Counted from the stretch's first letter, positions 26,841-35,743 are shown. The stretch is 64,000 nucleotides of DNA from Verrucomicrobia bacterium IMCC26134 (GCA_000972765.1 CP011265.1:1054001-1118000), one strand, 5' to 3'. The notes: generated by a model not told the origin, from the letters alone. Numbers and translations are program-made.

Positions 26841-29800
26841 CCGTCTCATCCAGTGGTCGCTCGCGCATCGGGCCATTGTCATCGCTTTGTCCTTGGTCGT
26901 GCTCGCGCTGGGCCTGCGCTCGGGCTTTGGACTGCCGGTTGAGGTCTTGCCCGACCTCACCAAGCCCACCGTCATCATCCTCACCGAGGCGCCCGGACTC
27001 GCGCCCGAAGAGGTCGAGACGCGCGTTACGCAACCGCTCGAAAGCGCCCTGATGGGTGTTGCCGGGCTTACCCGTCTGCGCACGAACTCCGATGTCGCGC
27101 TGTCTCTCGTTTACGCTGAATTCGAATGGGATACCGATATCTACAAGGCGCGTATGCTGGTGCAGGAGCGGTTGCAAACCGCCCGCGAACAACTGCCACA
27201 CGGTGTGCAGCCGTTTATGACGCCCGTCGCCTCGCTCATGGGTGAGATTCTGCTCGTCGGCGTTCGTTCCACCGTGCCGGAGGGCAAGCCCGGTTATATG
27301 CCGCCCAGCGATGTGCGAACCCTTGCCGATTGGACGATCAAGCGTCGCCTGCAAAGTATCTCGGGAATCGCCGAGATACTCAACATGGGGGGCGGCGTGA
27401 AACAGATCGAAGTCCAACCCGACCCTTATCGGATGCAGGCCCACGATGTGTGCTTCGCCGAGCTTGAAACCGCCGTGGCCCATGCCGCCAGCACTACCAC
27501 TGGAGGGTTTATCAACACCGGTCCGACCGAGACCATGGTGCGTAACCTCGCCATGACGACCGATCTCGACGAACTCGCCCGCACCGTCATAAAATCCGTG
27601 AAAGACCGCCCCGTTACCGTCGCCGATGTCGCCGCCGTCACGTGGGGTATAGAGCCGATGCGCGGCGACGCCACGGTGAGCCAGTCCCCCGAGAAAACGC
27701 CTACCTATGGCGTCATCATGTCCATCACCAAGTCGCCTGGTTTCGATACCCGAGCCCTGACCGAACAGATCAAAAACGCCCTCGCCGAACTCCAGCCTGG
27801 GCTGCCCTCCGGAGTCGAGACTGTGCCCCTGTTTCAGCAAAAGGACTTCATCGACCATGCTATCGGCAATCTCGCGGAGGCTCTCCGTGACGGTGCCATC
27901 ATGGTGACCATTGTCTTGCTCCTCTTCCTGCTCAATGTGCGCACCACCTTGATCACGCTCACGGCCATTCCCATGAGTTTCGCCATCACGCTGCTCGTGT
28001 TTCAATACTTTGGAATCTCGGTGAATTCGATGACGCTAGGTGGACTCGCCGTGGCGATTGGCATGGTGGTGGACGATGCCATCGTGGACGTGGAAAATGT
28101 TTTCCGTCGTCTCCGTGAAAACGCCGCGCACGCCGCGCCGCGCTCTCGCCTCGCGGTCATCGCCGCCGCTTCCGGCGAGGTGCGCAGCTCGATTTTCTAC
28201 GCCACAGTTTTGATCGTCCTGGTTTTCCTGCCACTACTCGGGCTGAGCGGCGTTGAGGGAAAGCTCTTCGCTCCCGTCGCCATTGCTACCATGGTCAGCA
28301 TGGCCGCTTCTTTCGTCGTATCTCTTACGCTGATACCAGTGCTCTGCTCGTTCTTCTTAAATCCAAAGGCGGGGCAGGCGCACGCCGATGGTTGGCTCGT
28401 CACGCGATTGCAGCGAATCCTCCGTGTTACATCGCTCCGCGTCGGGCTTGATCATCCCTTGCCGGTGCTCGTCATTGTCGCGGCCGGAATGGTAGCCGCT
28501 TTCATGATCTATCCGCAAATGGGGAAGGACTTCCTGCCTGCCTTCAAGGAGGAGACCGCGCTCATCGCCGTGACGTCTGCTCCTGGCACCTCGCTGGAGG
28601 AGATGAATCGCATCTCCGACGTGATCGAGATGCAGATACTTTCCGTGCCCGAGGTGCGCAAGGTCGGTCGCCGCCTGGGGCGGGCCGAGCGTGGGGACCA
28701 TGTTGTGCCTGTTTCTACGGCCGAGTTCGACGTGGATTTCCGCGACTCCTCCGCAGCGGTTGCGGCGGGCGGACCGCCGCCCCGGACAAGGGCGGATGTC
28801 CTCGCTGACCTGAAAAGCCGCCTCAAAACCGTGCCCGGCACGTTTTCTGTCGTCGGCGGTCCGCTCGCCGACCGCATCGGACACATGCTCAGCGGTGTCT
28901 CCGCGCCGTTGGCGATCAAGGTTTTCGGGCCCGATCTGGGGATCCTTTGTCGGATCGGCACGGAGGTGCAGGCCGTGGCTAAAACTATTCCGGGATTGGC
29001 GGATGCGAAACTCGATCAACAGGCTTCGATCCCGCAGCTCCGCATCGAGGTCGATCGCGCCCGTGCCACCGCCTACGGTGTCACTCCCGGTGCGCTCAAT
29101 GATCAGCTCGGCGCGCTCATCGGAGGTAAGGAGATCGCGGAGCTGCGCGATGGTCTGCGAGCCATTAATCTCGTCCTCCGCCTCCCGCTTGCGTGGCGCG
29201 ACAGTCCCGAACGCATCGCCCAGCTTCCGGTTGAAACCGGAAACATGCACCGCGTCCCGCTCTCCGCTGTCGCTGCCGTGCGCGAGGCCAGCGGTCCGAA
29301 CGTGATCTTCCGCGAGAATAGCCAGCGCCGATTCACGATCGCGATCAAGCCGACCGCCCGTGACGTCGGCGTATTGGTGGAACGTCTACAGACTGAGATG
29401 AAGGCGAAGGTGCCGCTGCCCGAGGGCTATTTCATTACTTACGAAGGCGAGTTTCGGGCGCAGCGGGAAGCAACCCAACGTATCCTGCTCTTCAGCGCGT
29501 TGGTTTTCGTGGTCATTATTTTCCTGCTTCAAGGGTATTTCCAGAGCTTGGTGCTAGCATTGCAAGTTATGCTAAACATACCTCTGGCTTTGGTCGGTGG
29601 TCTGGTTTTCACTTGGCTCAAACTCGACAACATCAGCATCGCCACGCTGGTCGGGTTCATCGCGGTGGGCGGTGTGGCGGCGCGCAACGGCATCATGATG
29701 CTTTCGCACTACCTGCATCTCATGAAACACGAAGGCGAAGGATTCAGTCGGGCGATGGTAATTCGCGGCACGCAGGAACGCATGGTCCCGGTGCTGATGA

Positions 29801-30012
29801 CTGCGCTTGCCGCCGGCATGGCCTTGATCCCGCTGGTGCTCGCGGGAGATCAACCGGGCAAGGAAATCCTCCATCCGGTCGCGGTCGTGATCGTGGGTGG
29901 TCTAATCTCTTCCACGTTGCTCGATTTCCTCGTTACTCCGCTCGTCTTCTTCCGCTTCGGTCGTAAAGCGGCAGAGCGCGCATTGGCGCGCGGCGCGGCG
30001 GCGGCACAATGA
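26833..30012 (+). CDS. Heavy-metal efflux RND permease (CzcA/CusA family)
   Basis: 1059 residues from ATG 26833, overlapping the adaptor stop. Has the RND architecture of 12 membrane helices and two large periplasmic loops. Opens with a helix ending in GLPVEVLPDLTKPTVIILTEAPG, contains the TM4 segment GGLAVAIGMVVDDAIVDVENV (paired Asp for proton relay, then VEN) and the late GFIAVGGVAARNGIMMLSHY. The exporter draws metal ions from the periplasm and expels them with the adaptor and TolC-like partner. TM4 resembles CusA more than CzcA, but the ion (monovalent copper/silver or divalent zinc/cobalt/cadmium) cannot be decided from sequence. Confidence 0.92.
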   Translation: MLNRLIQWSLAHRAIVIALSLVVLALGLRSGFGLPVEVLPDLTKPTVIILTEAPGLAPEEVETRVTQPLESALMGVAGLTRLRTNSDVALSLVYAEFEWDTDIYKARMLVQERLQTAREQLPHGVQPFMTPVASLMGEILLVGVRSTVPEGKPGYMPPSDVRTLADWTIKRRLQSISGIAEILNMGGGVKQIEVQPDPYRMQAHDVCFAELETAVAHAASTTTGGFINTGPTETMVRNLAMTTDLDELARTVIKSVKDRPVTVADVAAVTWGIEPMRGDATVSQSPEKTPTYGVIMSITKSPGFDTRALTEQIKNALAELQPGLPSGVETVPLFQQKDFIDHAIGNLAEALRDGAIMVTIVLLLFLLNVRTTLITLTAIPMSFAITLLVFQYFGISVNSMTLGGLAVAIGMVVDDAIVDVENVFRRLRENAAHAAPRSRLAVIAAASGEVRSSIFYATVLIVLVFLPLLGLSGVEGKLFAPVAIATMVSMAASFVVSLTLIPVLCSFFLNPKAGQAHADGWLVTRLQRILRVTSLRVGLDHPLPVLVIVAAGMVAAFMIYPQMGKDFLPAFKEETALIAVTSAPGTSLEEMNRISDVIEMQILSVPEVRKVGRRLGRAERGDHVVPVSTAEFDVDFRDSSAAVAAGGPPPRTRADVLADLKSRLKTVPGTFSVVGGPLADRIGHMLSGVSAPLAIKVFGPDLGILCRIGTEVQAVAKTIPGLADAKLDQQASIPQLRIEVDRARATAYGVTPGALNDQLGALIGGKEIAELRDGLRAINLVLRLPLAWRDSPERIAQLPVETGNMHRVPLSAVAAVREASGPNVIFRENSQRRFTIAIKPTARDVGVLVERLQTEMKAKVPLPEGYFITYEGEFRAQREATQRILLFSALVFVVIIFLLQGYFQSLVLALQVMLNIPLALVGGLVFTWLKLDNISIATLVGFIAVGGVAARNGIMMLSHYLHLMKHEGEGFSRAMVIRGTQERMVPVLMTALAAGMALIPLVLAGDQPGKEILHPVAVVIVGGLISSTLLDFLVTPLVFFRFGRKAAERALARGAAAAQ

Positions 30013-30063
30013 GACTGCACTTTTTCTCGATCCGAAATATTAACTCAAACCGTATAAAAAATC

Positions 30064-30513
30064 ATGAAATCCATCGTCCGGCGTCTGTTCACGTTTTTAA
30101 CGGTCGCCTCCGCTCTCACGCTCAACGTCGCTACCGCCCATGAGAAAAACGTCGCCGGACCCAACGGCGGTCGTCTGATCACTGAAGTCGAGCCCCGCGC
30201 CGAGTTCTTCGTTACCGCCGAAGGCAAGGTGCAGATCACCTTCATCGGCGAGGACGGTAAAGCGGTTGCGCCCGCTGGACAGATTGTGATCGTCACAGCT
30301 GGAGAACGCTCGGCTCCAACCAGACTTACGTTCAACCAAGTTGGCGGTGTGTTGCTCTCGGAGGGAACCCTGCCGAATGGAAACAGCTTTCCCGCCGTGG
30401 TGCAGATCAAGGCCACGCCGGAGGCGAAAGCGGTGGCGGCACGTTTCAACGTGAACCTATCGATCTGCTCCGGCTGCTCAAAGCCGGAATACGCCTGCAC
30501 CTGCGGGCACTAA
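30064..30513 (+). CDS. Small periplasmic protein with C-terminal Cys/His cluster
   Basis: 149 residues with a clear signal peptide (MKSIVRRLFTFLTVASALTL, cut near ATA). The mature part begins with His26 and a GPNGGRL motif and ends with a tight ligand cluster: C135, C138, C145, C147 and H149 as the last residue. The middle is predicted beta-rich. It follows the RND pump by 51 bases on the same strand and is probably the last gene of the efflux operon, suggesting a periplasmic metal chaperone or sensor. No named family recognised. Confidence 0.72.
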   Translation: MKSIVRRLFTFLTVASALTLNVATAHEKNVAGPNGGRLITEVEPRAEFFVTAEGKVQITFIGEDGKAVAPAGQIVIVTAGERSAPTRLTFNQVGGVLLSEGTLPNGNSFPAVVQIKATPEAKAVAARFNVNLSICSGCSKPEYACTCGH

Positions 30514-30526
30514 TCCCAGTTCGCAG

Positions 30527-31216
30527 TTATTCTCCGAGTTGGTCTAGCGCCGCGCGGGCGGCGGCCTCCTCGGCGTTCTTTTTGGAAGTGCCGCGGCCCT
30601 CGCCGACGAGGCGGTCGAGGAGGAAGACCTTGGACGAGTATTCCTTGGCGTGGTCGGCGCCGGCGGAATGCGTGCTTTCGTAACGCAGGGCGGCGTTGCC
30701 GTGCAGCGGTTGCACGCGTTCCTGCAAGCGACCCTTGGGGTTGTCGAGCTCTAGGCCGGTGGCGAGGTAGGTCTCAAGCGGGCCGTATATGGCGAGCAAC
30801 CGCGTGCGAGTGATTTCAGGGCCGGCGTCGAGGTAGAGCGCGCCGATCAGCGCCTCTAAGGCGTCCTCGCGGTTTGAGGACCGGGCGCGCCCGCCGGTGC
30901 TGTCCTCGCTCGCGCCTAGACGCAGCGCGGCGTCTAGGCCGATGCTGGCAGCTAGGGCCGCGAGGGTGCGGCCGTTGGCCAGCACGGAGCGGCGCCGGCT
31001 GAGAGGGCCCTCGGGCTCGGTGGGGTAGAGTGCGTAGAGCGCCTCGGTGAGCACGAGTTGGAGCACGGCGTCGCCGAGAAATTCGAGCCGCTGGTTGCTC
31101 GGGCCGGACTCGGGGTGCTCGTTGGTGTAGGACGGATGGGCGAGGGCCTCGGCCAGCAACTCGGGCCGCTTGAAGACGTGACCGAGACGGGTTTGGAGAT
31201 CGGCGAGAGGATCCAT
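30527..31216 (-). CDS. rnc: Ribonuclease III
   Basis: 229 residues from ATG 31216. The signature NQRLEFLGDAVLQLVL with catalytic Glu/Asp, a second acidic site (EDALEALIGALYLD) and a C-terminal double-stranded RNA-binding domain (KGRLQERVQ... KNAEEAAARAALDQL) are all visible. Cleaves structured RNA in rRNA maturation and regulation. It is the last gene of the minus-strand run parA, two ABC-2 permeases, rnc, and converges with the efflux operon with only 13 bases between. Confidence 0.95.
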   Translation of the reverse strand: MDPLADLQTRLGHVFKRPELLAEALAHPSYTNEHPESGPSNQRLEFLGDAVLQLVLTEALYALYPTEPEGPLSRRRSVLANGRTLAALAASIGLDAALRLGASEDSTGGRARSSNREDALEALIGALYLDAGPEITRTRLLAIYGPLETYLATGLELDNPKGRLQERVQPLHGNAALRYESTHSAGADHAKEYSSKVFLLDRLVGEGRGTSKKNAEEAAARAALDQLGE

Positions 31217-31245
31217 TATCGATGCGGCTCGGTGCGGCGGGGGGC

Positions 31246-32040
31246 TCAGGACGACGCGCTGGCGTAACGTTTGAGGCCACGCTTGAAGACGCTTACGGCG
31301 ATAAAAAGCCAGAGCAAGGCGCTGCCTAATAACCATGCGAAGAGGGTGGGTTTGAAGCCGTGGAGGAGGGCTCGCGCGGGCACGTTGCTCACGACGACAG
31401 CAGGCAGGATCCACACGAAAACGACGTTGGCCACGCCTTTGAATACTTCGCGCGGCAGGCGTGAGAACTCGGTGAGGGTGAAGTAACCACCTTCGAGTCC
31501 CTGGCTTCCAATGGTCCAGAAGGTGAGCGAGGCCGTGAGTAGGAGGACAGAGTAGTGGATGGCCAGACCGCAGAGCACGGCCAGAACGTAGAGGGCGATA
31601 TCGCTCAGGCCCGGTTGCAGGCCTAGTTCGTGCACGGCGTAGATGACGAGTCCACCGGCGACGATGACGTTGGACATGCTGTCCAGGTCGAACTTGCGGG
31701 TGGAGACCATGAATAGCGGGTTGCCGGGCTGGGCCAGAAAGAAGTCGAAGGTTCCGCTGCGGATATTGCGCCCCATTTCGAAGAGATTGCTCCAGAAAAA
31801 GCCCATCAGCAAGCGCTGCGTCAGCATGGAAGTGCCGAGAAGCAGCAGCATCTGGGGACGCGTCCAGCCGCCGATTTCCGAGGTGTGGCTATAGATCACC
31901 GACACCATGAGCAAGTTTACCGCCATCCAGAACAGCTCGACCAGTGCCCACATGATGAAGTCGAAGCGGAACATGAGGGCACGCACCGCCGAGTAGCGGA
32001 TGCAGGCCAGCCAGAGGCGAATGTAACCGATCAAGGGCAT
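31246..32040 (-). CDS. ABC-2 family transporter permease (first of a pair)
   Basis: 264 residues from ATG 32040. About six membrane helices and the conserved GFFWSNLFEMGRNIRSGTFDFFLAQPGNPLF region, typical of the ABC2_membrane_6 group of permeases that occur in pairs with one ATPase. Family members have been linked to export of unknown substrates; no function is assigned here. Its partner permease is 22 bases upstream; no ATP-binding protein gene is adjacent. Confidence 0.85.
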   Translation of the reverse strand: MPLIGYIRLWLACIRYSAVRALMFRFDFIMWALVELFWMAVNLLMVSVIYSHTSEIGGWTRPQMLLLLGTSMLTQRLLMGFFWSNLFEMGRNIRSGTFDFFLAQPGNPLFMVSTRKFDLDSMSNVIVAGGLVIYAVHELGLQPGLSDIALYVLAVLCGLAIHYSVLLLTASLTFWTIGSQGLEGGYFTLTEFSRLPREVFKGVANVVFVWILPAVVVSNVPARALLHGFKPTLFAWLLGSALLWLFIAVSVFKRGLKRYASASS

Positions 32041-32062
32041 GGTGTGGTAAGTCGGGTGGAGT

Positions 32063-32869
32063 TTAGCCGCCGACGGCGGTGTGGCGGCGCAGGCCGCGCG
32101 TCCAGAGAAGGCGGCCAATACCGTAGAGTATGCCCAGCCAGACAAGTTGCACGAGCAGGCCCTCGGTGGCCTGGGTTTGGTCGAGCCGTCCCGTCAAAAT
32201 GGCGGTGGGGAAATACATCTGGTAATAGTAGGGCAGAAACTGGGAGAGGCGGAAAGCCCAGCCTGGCAGGAGGTCGAGCGGGAACATCTGGCCTCCGAGC
32301 ACGGTTTCAATGGCAAGGGAGAGGATGATGAACGACTGTATTTCGAGGAACCAGAAGGCGAGCAGGCCGAAAATGTAGGCGATGGAGAACTGGATAAGCG
32401 CCGACAGCAGCAGTGCGGGTGCGCCGTAAAGCAGTCGCCATGGATCGGAGGGTAGGGATAGCGTGTCAGAGAAAAGCGGATACGCCAGCATAATGGGCAG
32501 CAGGGCGAGCGCGCCGGTGACGAGGCGAGCGGAGAAGAACAGCGTCAGCCGGTAGGAGTAGTAATCGATGGGTTTGAGCAGGAACTGATTGATCATCCCG
32601 TTGCGGATATCCTCGCCGATCTGGTAGTCCTCGTTTTGCGCGCTGATAAAAAACTGAATCACCAGCATCGCCAGGAAGTAGGTCAGCGTCTGGGCGAGGT
32701 TGAAGCCGCCGATGTCGGTTTGCCCACGATAGGCGGCACCCCAGAGGATGAAAACGAAGGACAGATGGACCAGCGAGAACGCCGAGCGCGCAGCGAAGTT
32801 CCACCGGTAAACGAGGCTGCTTTGCAGGCCAGTCAGAAAAACATAGCGGTATTTGGCGAGGACAGACAC
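32063..32869 (-). CDS. ABC-2 family transporter permease (second of a pair)
   Basis: 268 residues. Six predicted helices; the short motif GEDIRNGMINQFLLKPIDYYSYRL is the equivalent of the GRNIRSGTFDFFL stretch in its neighbour, showing that the two are distant paralogues forming a heterodimeric membrane channel. It lies 48 bases after parA and 22 bases before the next permease gene, consistent with one transcript. Confidence 0.85.
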   Translation of the reverse strand: MSVLAKYRYVFLTGLQSSLVYRWNFAARSAFSLVHLSFVFILWGAAYRGQTDIGGFNLAQTLTYFLAMLVIQFFISAQNEDYQIGEDIRNGMINQFLLKPIDYYSYRLTLFFSARLVTGALALLPIMLAYPLFSDTLSLPSDPWRLLYGAPALLLSALIQFSIAYIFGLLAFWFLEIQSFIILSLAIETVLGGQMFPLDLLPGWAFRLSQFLPYYYQMYFPTAILTGRLDQTQATEGLLVQLVWLGILYGIGRLLWTRGLRRHTAVGG

Positions 32870-32917
32870 GATAAGAGACGTTGAACGGCTTTGAGAACAG
32901 TGGTGCTTTCTAGCGAA

Positions 32918-33700
32918 CTACTTGGTGCCCAGACCGAAGCGTTCGATGACTTCCTTGGCGAGGTGGCGGTAGGCGGTGCTGCCAGGGGAGGCGGGGTCGT
33001 AGGCGAAGATGGTTTTACCGAAGCTGGGCGCTTCGCTGAGGCGCACCGTGCGGGGGATAACGGTCTTAAATATCTGTTCGGGTAGATGTTTTTTTACCTC
33101 TTCGACGACCTGTCGGGAGAGGTTGGTGCGCATGTCGAACATGGTCATGACAACGCCGCCAAGGGCGAGTTCGGGGTTCACTGCGTTTTTGATGCGGTCG
33201 AGGTTGCGCAGGATCTGGCCCAGGCCTTCGAGGGCCATGTATTCGCACTGGAGCGCGATGAGGAGGTGGTCGGCGGCGGAGAGACTGTTCATCGAAAGCA
33301 TGCCCATGGAAGGCGGGCAATCGATGATGATGGCGCGATACTGGCCTGAGGCACGCACGGGGGCGAGGGCGGCGCGGAGGCGGCCGAGGTAGTTCTCGGT
33401 GCCGGCGAGTTCGATCTCGAGGGCGCCGAGATCTTCTTCGCTGGGGATGAGGGAGAGGCGCTCGGTGGAAGTGGGGGTGATCATTTCCAAGGCGGTGCCT
33501 TCGCCGCGGAGGGGGCCGTAGAGGGAGCGGCCATCCTGTTTCTCGACGCCGATGGCGCTGGTGGCGTTTGCCTGGGGGTCGAGATCGACGAGCAGGGTGG
33601 GGATTTTCTTCTCGGCGAGAGCCGCGGCTAGGTTGACGGCGGTGGTGGTCTTGCCGACGCCGCCTTTTTGATTCGCTATGGTAAATACGGTGCAGGCCAT
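32918..33700 (-). CDS. ParA/Soj-family ATPase
   Basis: 260 residues from ATG 33700. Deviant Walker A KGGVGKTT (12-19), LLVDLDPQANAT, and IIDCPPSMGMLSMNSL mark the chromosomal ParA/Soj class, without the N-terminal DNA-binding extension of plasmid type Ia. Normally paired with parB; here no ParB gene follows, and two ABC-2 permeases lie downstream. It may be the chromosomal segregation ATPase with parB elsewhere, or a Soj-like protein positioning another cargo. Confidence 0.9.
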   Translation of the reverse strand: MACTVFTIANQKGGVGKTTTAVNLAAALAEKKIPTLLVDLDPQANATSAIGVEKQDGRSLYGPLRGEGTALEMITPTSTERLSLIPSEEDLGALEIELAGTENYLGRLRAALAPVRASGQYRAIIIDCPPSMGMLSMNSLSAADHLLIALQCEYMALEGLGQILRNLDRIKNAVNPELALGGVVMTMFDMRTNLSRQVVEEVKKHLPEQIFKTVIPRTVRLSEAPSFGKTIFAYDPASPGSTAYRHLAKEVIERFGLGTK

Positions 33701-33803
33701 GGTGGTTGAATTAACCGGGCCGGGCTGCAGGGCGTCGAGAGCGAAGTGCCGACAATGCAAGGACAGTGCCAGCTGGATTTGATGCGATGGGCCTATGAAA
33801 TAG

Positions 33804-33830
33804 AAAACCGCCGTCCGAGGAGGACGACGG
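33804..33830 (-). terminator. Terminator for the tRNA-Cys transcript
   Basis: On the minus strand a CCGTCGTCC / GGACGGCGG stem (one A-C mismatch) with five-base loop, followed by TTTT, ten bases beyond the CCA end of the tRNA. Confidence 0.7.
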
Positions 33831-33839
33831 TCAATAAAT

Positions 33840-33913
33840 TGGAGGCGCGAGCCGGAATCGAACCGGCGGTAGAGCTTTTGCAGAGCTCGGCCTTACCACT
33901 TGGCGATCGCGCC
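33840..33913 (-). tRNA. tRNA-Cys (anticodon GCA)
   Basis: 74 bases including an encoded CCA end. Acceptor stem GGCGCGA / TCGCGCC, discriminator T, D-arm with GTGGTAAGGC, anticodon stem GAGCT/AGCTC with loop CTGCAAA (anticodon GCA), and T-arm GCCGG TTCGAAT CCGGC. All stems pair fully. Followed by its own terminator, upstream of parA. Confidence 0.95.
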
Positions 33914-34060
33914 GTCTAATTAACGGGAGCGGAAACTTGCTAGCGCGTGACGGGCGGCGCAAGTCTTGAGTTGCGATTAGTATCAATCAAGTTGATGACC
34001 GCTTTCTTTCATCGAGTGCTATCATGCGCCAAGAATAGTTGAAGCCTTGGCACCAGCGTT

Positions 34061-34109
34061 CTAGTGATTATTAAGTTAGCTAGTTTGCATCGTAGCAAAG
34101 TCTCACTAG
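34061..34109 (+). promoter_or_regulatory. Foldable leader upstream of the exported redoxin
   Basis: Outer arms CTAGTGA (34061-34067) and TCACTAG (34103-34109) enclose an inner stem TTTGC/GCAAA with loop ATCGTA (34084-34099). The structure ends 21 bases before the ATG, leaving AGGAA partly at its edge. It could be an RNA regulatory element, or simply an operator; no known riboswitch class is recognised. Confidence 0.3.
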
Positions 34110-34130
34110 GAATCCCTTAAACTATCTACT

Positions 34131-34751
34131 ATGAAATCCACTCTCATTTCTCGTGTTTTCCGTTCCGTTTTTATCGCCGCGTCGTTTTTTGTCACCGGTG
34201 TGCTTGGTGCGGCCATGGTTGGTCAGCCCGCGCCTGCGTTCACTCTGATTGATCTGAATGGTAAGACGCTCAGCCTGGCCGACTTTAAGGGGAAGGTCGT
34301 CGTCTTGGAGTGGACTAATCCCGAGTGTCCTTTTGTTAAAAAACACTACGACAAGAGTGGCAATATGCCTGCCACGCAAAAGTCAGCCGTTGCCGATGGT
34401 GTGATATGGCTCTCGATTAACTCCTCCGCTGCCGGAAAAGAGGGCGACTATGATGTGGCTGCCGCCAAGCTCTGGCTCGCCGCCGAGAAGTCAGCTGCCA
34501 CTGCCTACTTACGCGATATTGATGGCAAGGTCGGCCATTTATACGGTGCGAAAACAACCCCGCATCTGTTCGTGATCAATGAGGAGGGTGTGCTCGTTTA
34601 TGCGGGCGCGATTGATAGCATTCGATCCGCCAACCCGTCTGATATCGCCAAGGCGGAGAATTACGTGAGTTCGGCCCTCGCCGCCATCAAGGCCGGCAAG
34701 CCAGTGGAGAAGGCTAACACACAGCCTTACGGTTGCAGTGTGAAATACTAA
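34131..34751 (+). CDS. Exported thioredoxin-fold protein (AhpC/TSA-Redoxin family)
   Basis: 206 residues with a signal peptide (hydrophobic 11-27, cleavage near LGA-A). The mature part is a redoxin fold: GQPAPAFTLIDLNGKTLSLADFKGKVVVLEW, then NPECPFVKKHY with a single Cys66 where thioredoxins have CxxC, and TTPHLFVINEEGVLVYAGAID with the cis-Pro. A C-terminal Cys occurs in the last residues (GCSVKY). It may be a periplasmic peroxiredoxin-like or thiol-reducing protein. Single gene converging with dapF. Confidence 0.85.
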   Translation: MKSTLISRVFRSVFIAASFFVTGVLGAAMVGQPAPAFTLIDLNGKTLSLADFKGKVVVLEWTNPECPFVKKHYDKSGNMPATQKSAVADGVIWLSINSSAAGKEGDYDVAAAKLWLAAEKSAATAYLRDIDGKVGHLYGAKTTPHLFVINEEGVLVYAGAIDSIRSANPSDIAKAENYVSSALAAIKAGKPVEKANTQPYGCSVKY

Positions 34752-34767
34752 ACCATTGCAGGTCTGC

Positions 34768-35619
34768 TCAGGTTTTCACCTTGAAGAGCTCCGGGTTCAT
34801 CACGCCTTCGGCGACTTTGTTAACGGTGCCAGTCATTCGGATGCCGTAATCGGGTGAGATAATGATCCCGATCTGGCCTCCTGGCATATGAACCGTCACG
34901 TCACCATCAACCAAGCCGAGCTTGTGCGCCACGGCGGCGGCGGCGCTGGAACTGCTGCCTGATGCCAGGGTATAGCCCGCGCCGCGCTCCCAGATTTCGA
35001 TGCGGATGTTGGCGCGATCAATCACCTGAAGGAATTGAACGTTGGTTTTGCGGGGGAAGTTAGGGTGCGTCTCCAGGTGCGGACCGTATTGGTGGGCGAG
35101 TTCGGCGGAAACCTTGGGCAAGGGGAGGACACAGTGTGGATTTCCGATGGTCGCGGAGCAGTAGATGAAAGTGCGGTCGAGCACGGTGATTTGCTCGTTG
35201 ATGACCTCGCGTTCGGGGCCGATGTGAGGGATTTTTGTGCTGGTGAAGCTCACCTTGCCCATTTCGACGGTGATCAGCGCACCGCCAAATTTTATTTCCG
35301 ACTCAACCACGCCTCCGGGCGTCTCGATGGTAAACACGGAACTGGTGGCGAGTTTTGCGTCCCAAAGGTAGCGGGAAAAAATACGCAGTCCATTACCGGA
35401 TTTTTCTGCTTCGGAGCCGTCGGGGTTAAAGATACGCAAACCGAATTGGGCTTTCGTCGTGGGTAGCGGGCCCCAGAGGATACCGTCGGAGCCTACGCCG
35501 AAGTTGCGGTGGCAAATGACGCGAATCTGATCGATTGAGGGCTCGGTCCAACCGGGGAAGTCGGCGGGGTTCATGACGATGTAGTCGTTGCCGAGGGCGT
35601 GGTATTTATAGAATTTCAT
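34768..35619 (-). CDS. Diaminopimelate epimerase-family protein lacking both catalytic cysteines
   Basis: 283 residues from ATG 35619, full length for DapF with both half-domains. Opening KYHALGNDYIVM, FNPDGSEAEKSGNGLRIF and GAGYTLASGSSSSAAAA align with DapF motifs, but the two active-site cysteines (Cys73 and Cys217 in well-studied DapF) are Ser74 (codon at 35398-35400) and Ser220 (codon TCA at 34960-34962). DapF uses the thiol pair to racemise LL- to meso-diaminopimelate. Either this is a Ser-type subfamily with altered activity or a different isomerase-fold function. No other lysine/DAP gene is adjacent. Confidence 0.8.
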   Translation of the reverse strand: MKFYKYHALGNDYIVMNPADFPGWTEPSIDQIRVICHRNFGVGSDGILWGPLPTTKAQFGLRIFNPDGSEAEKSGNGLRIFSRYLWDAKLATSSVFTIETPGGVVESEIKFGGALITVEMGKVSFTSTKIPHIGPEREVINEQITVLDRTFIYCSATIGNPHCVLPLPKVSAELAHQYGPHLETHPNFPRKTNVQFLQVIDRANIRIEIWERGAGYTLASGSSSSAAAAVAHKLGLVDGDVTVHMPGGQIGIIISPDYGIRMTGTVNKVAEGVMNPELFKVKT

Positions 35620-35743
35620 GGGCGCTGTTCGGTGGGAAAGGGTTACTGACTCAATGGTTGAAGGTCGCGGACGCACGCAAAAAGCGTCGATTCTGCAGGG
35701 GGGAGGGTGCTCTAATCTCCGGAAGCACGGGCGGACTGACGAT

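Noticed and set aside
26800-28005. Antisense frame of 401 codons opposite the RND pump
   Set aside because: Sense strand encodes a complete RND permease; the antisense product is His/Gly/Arg-rich without any motif.
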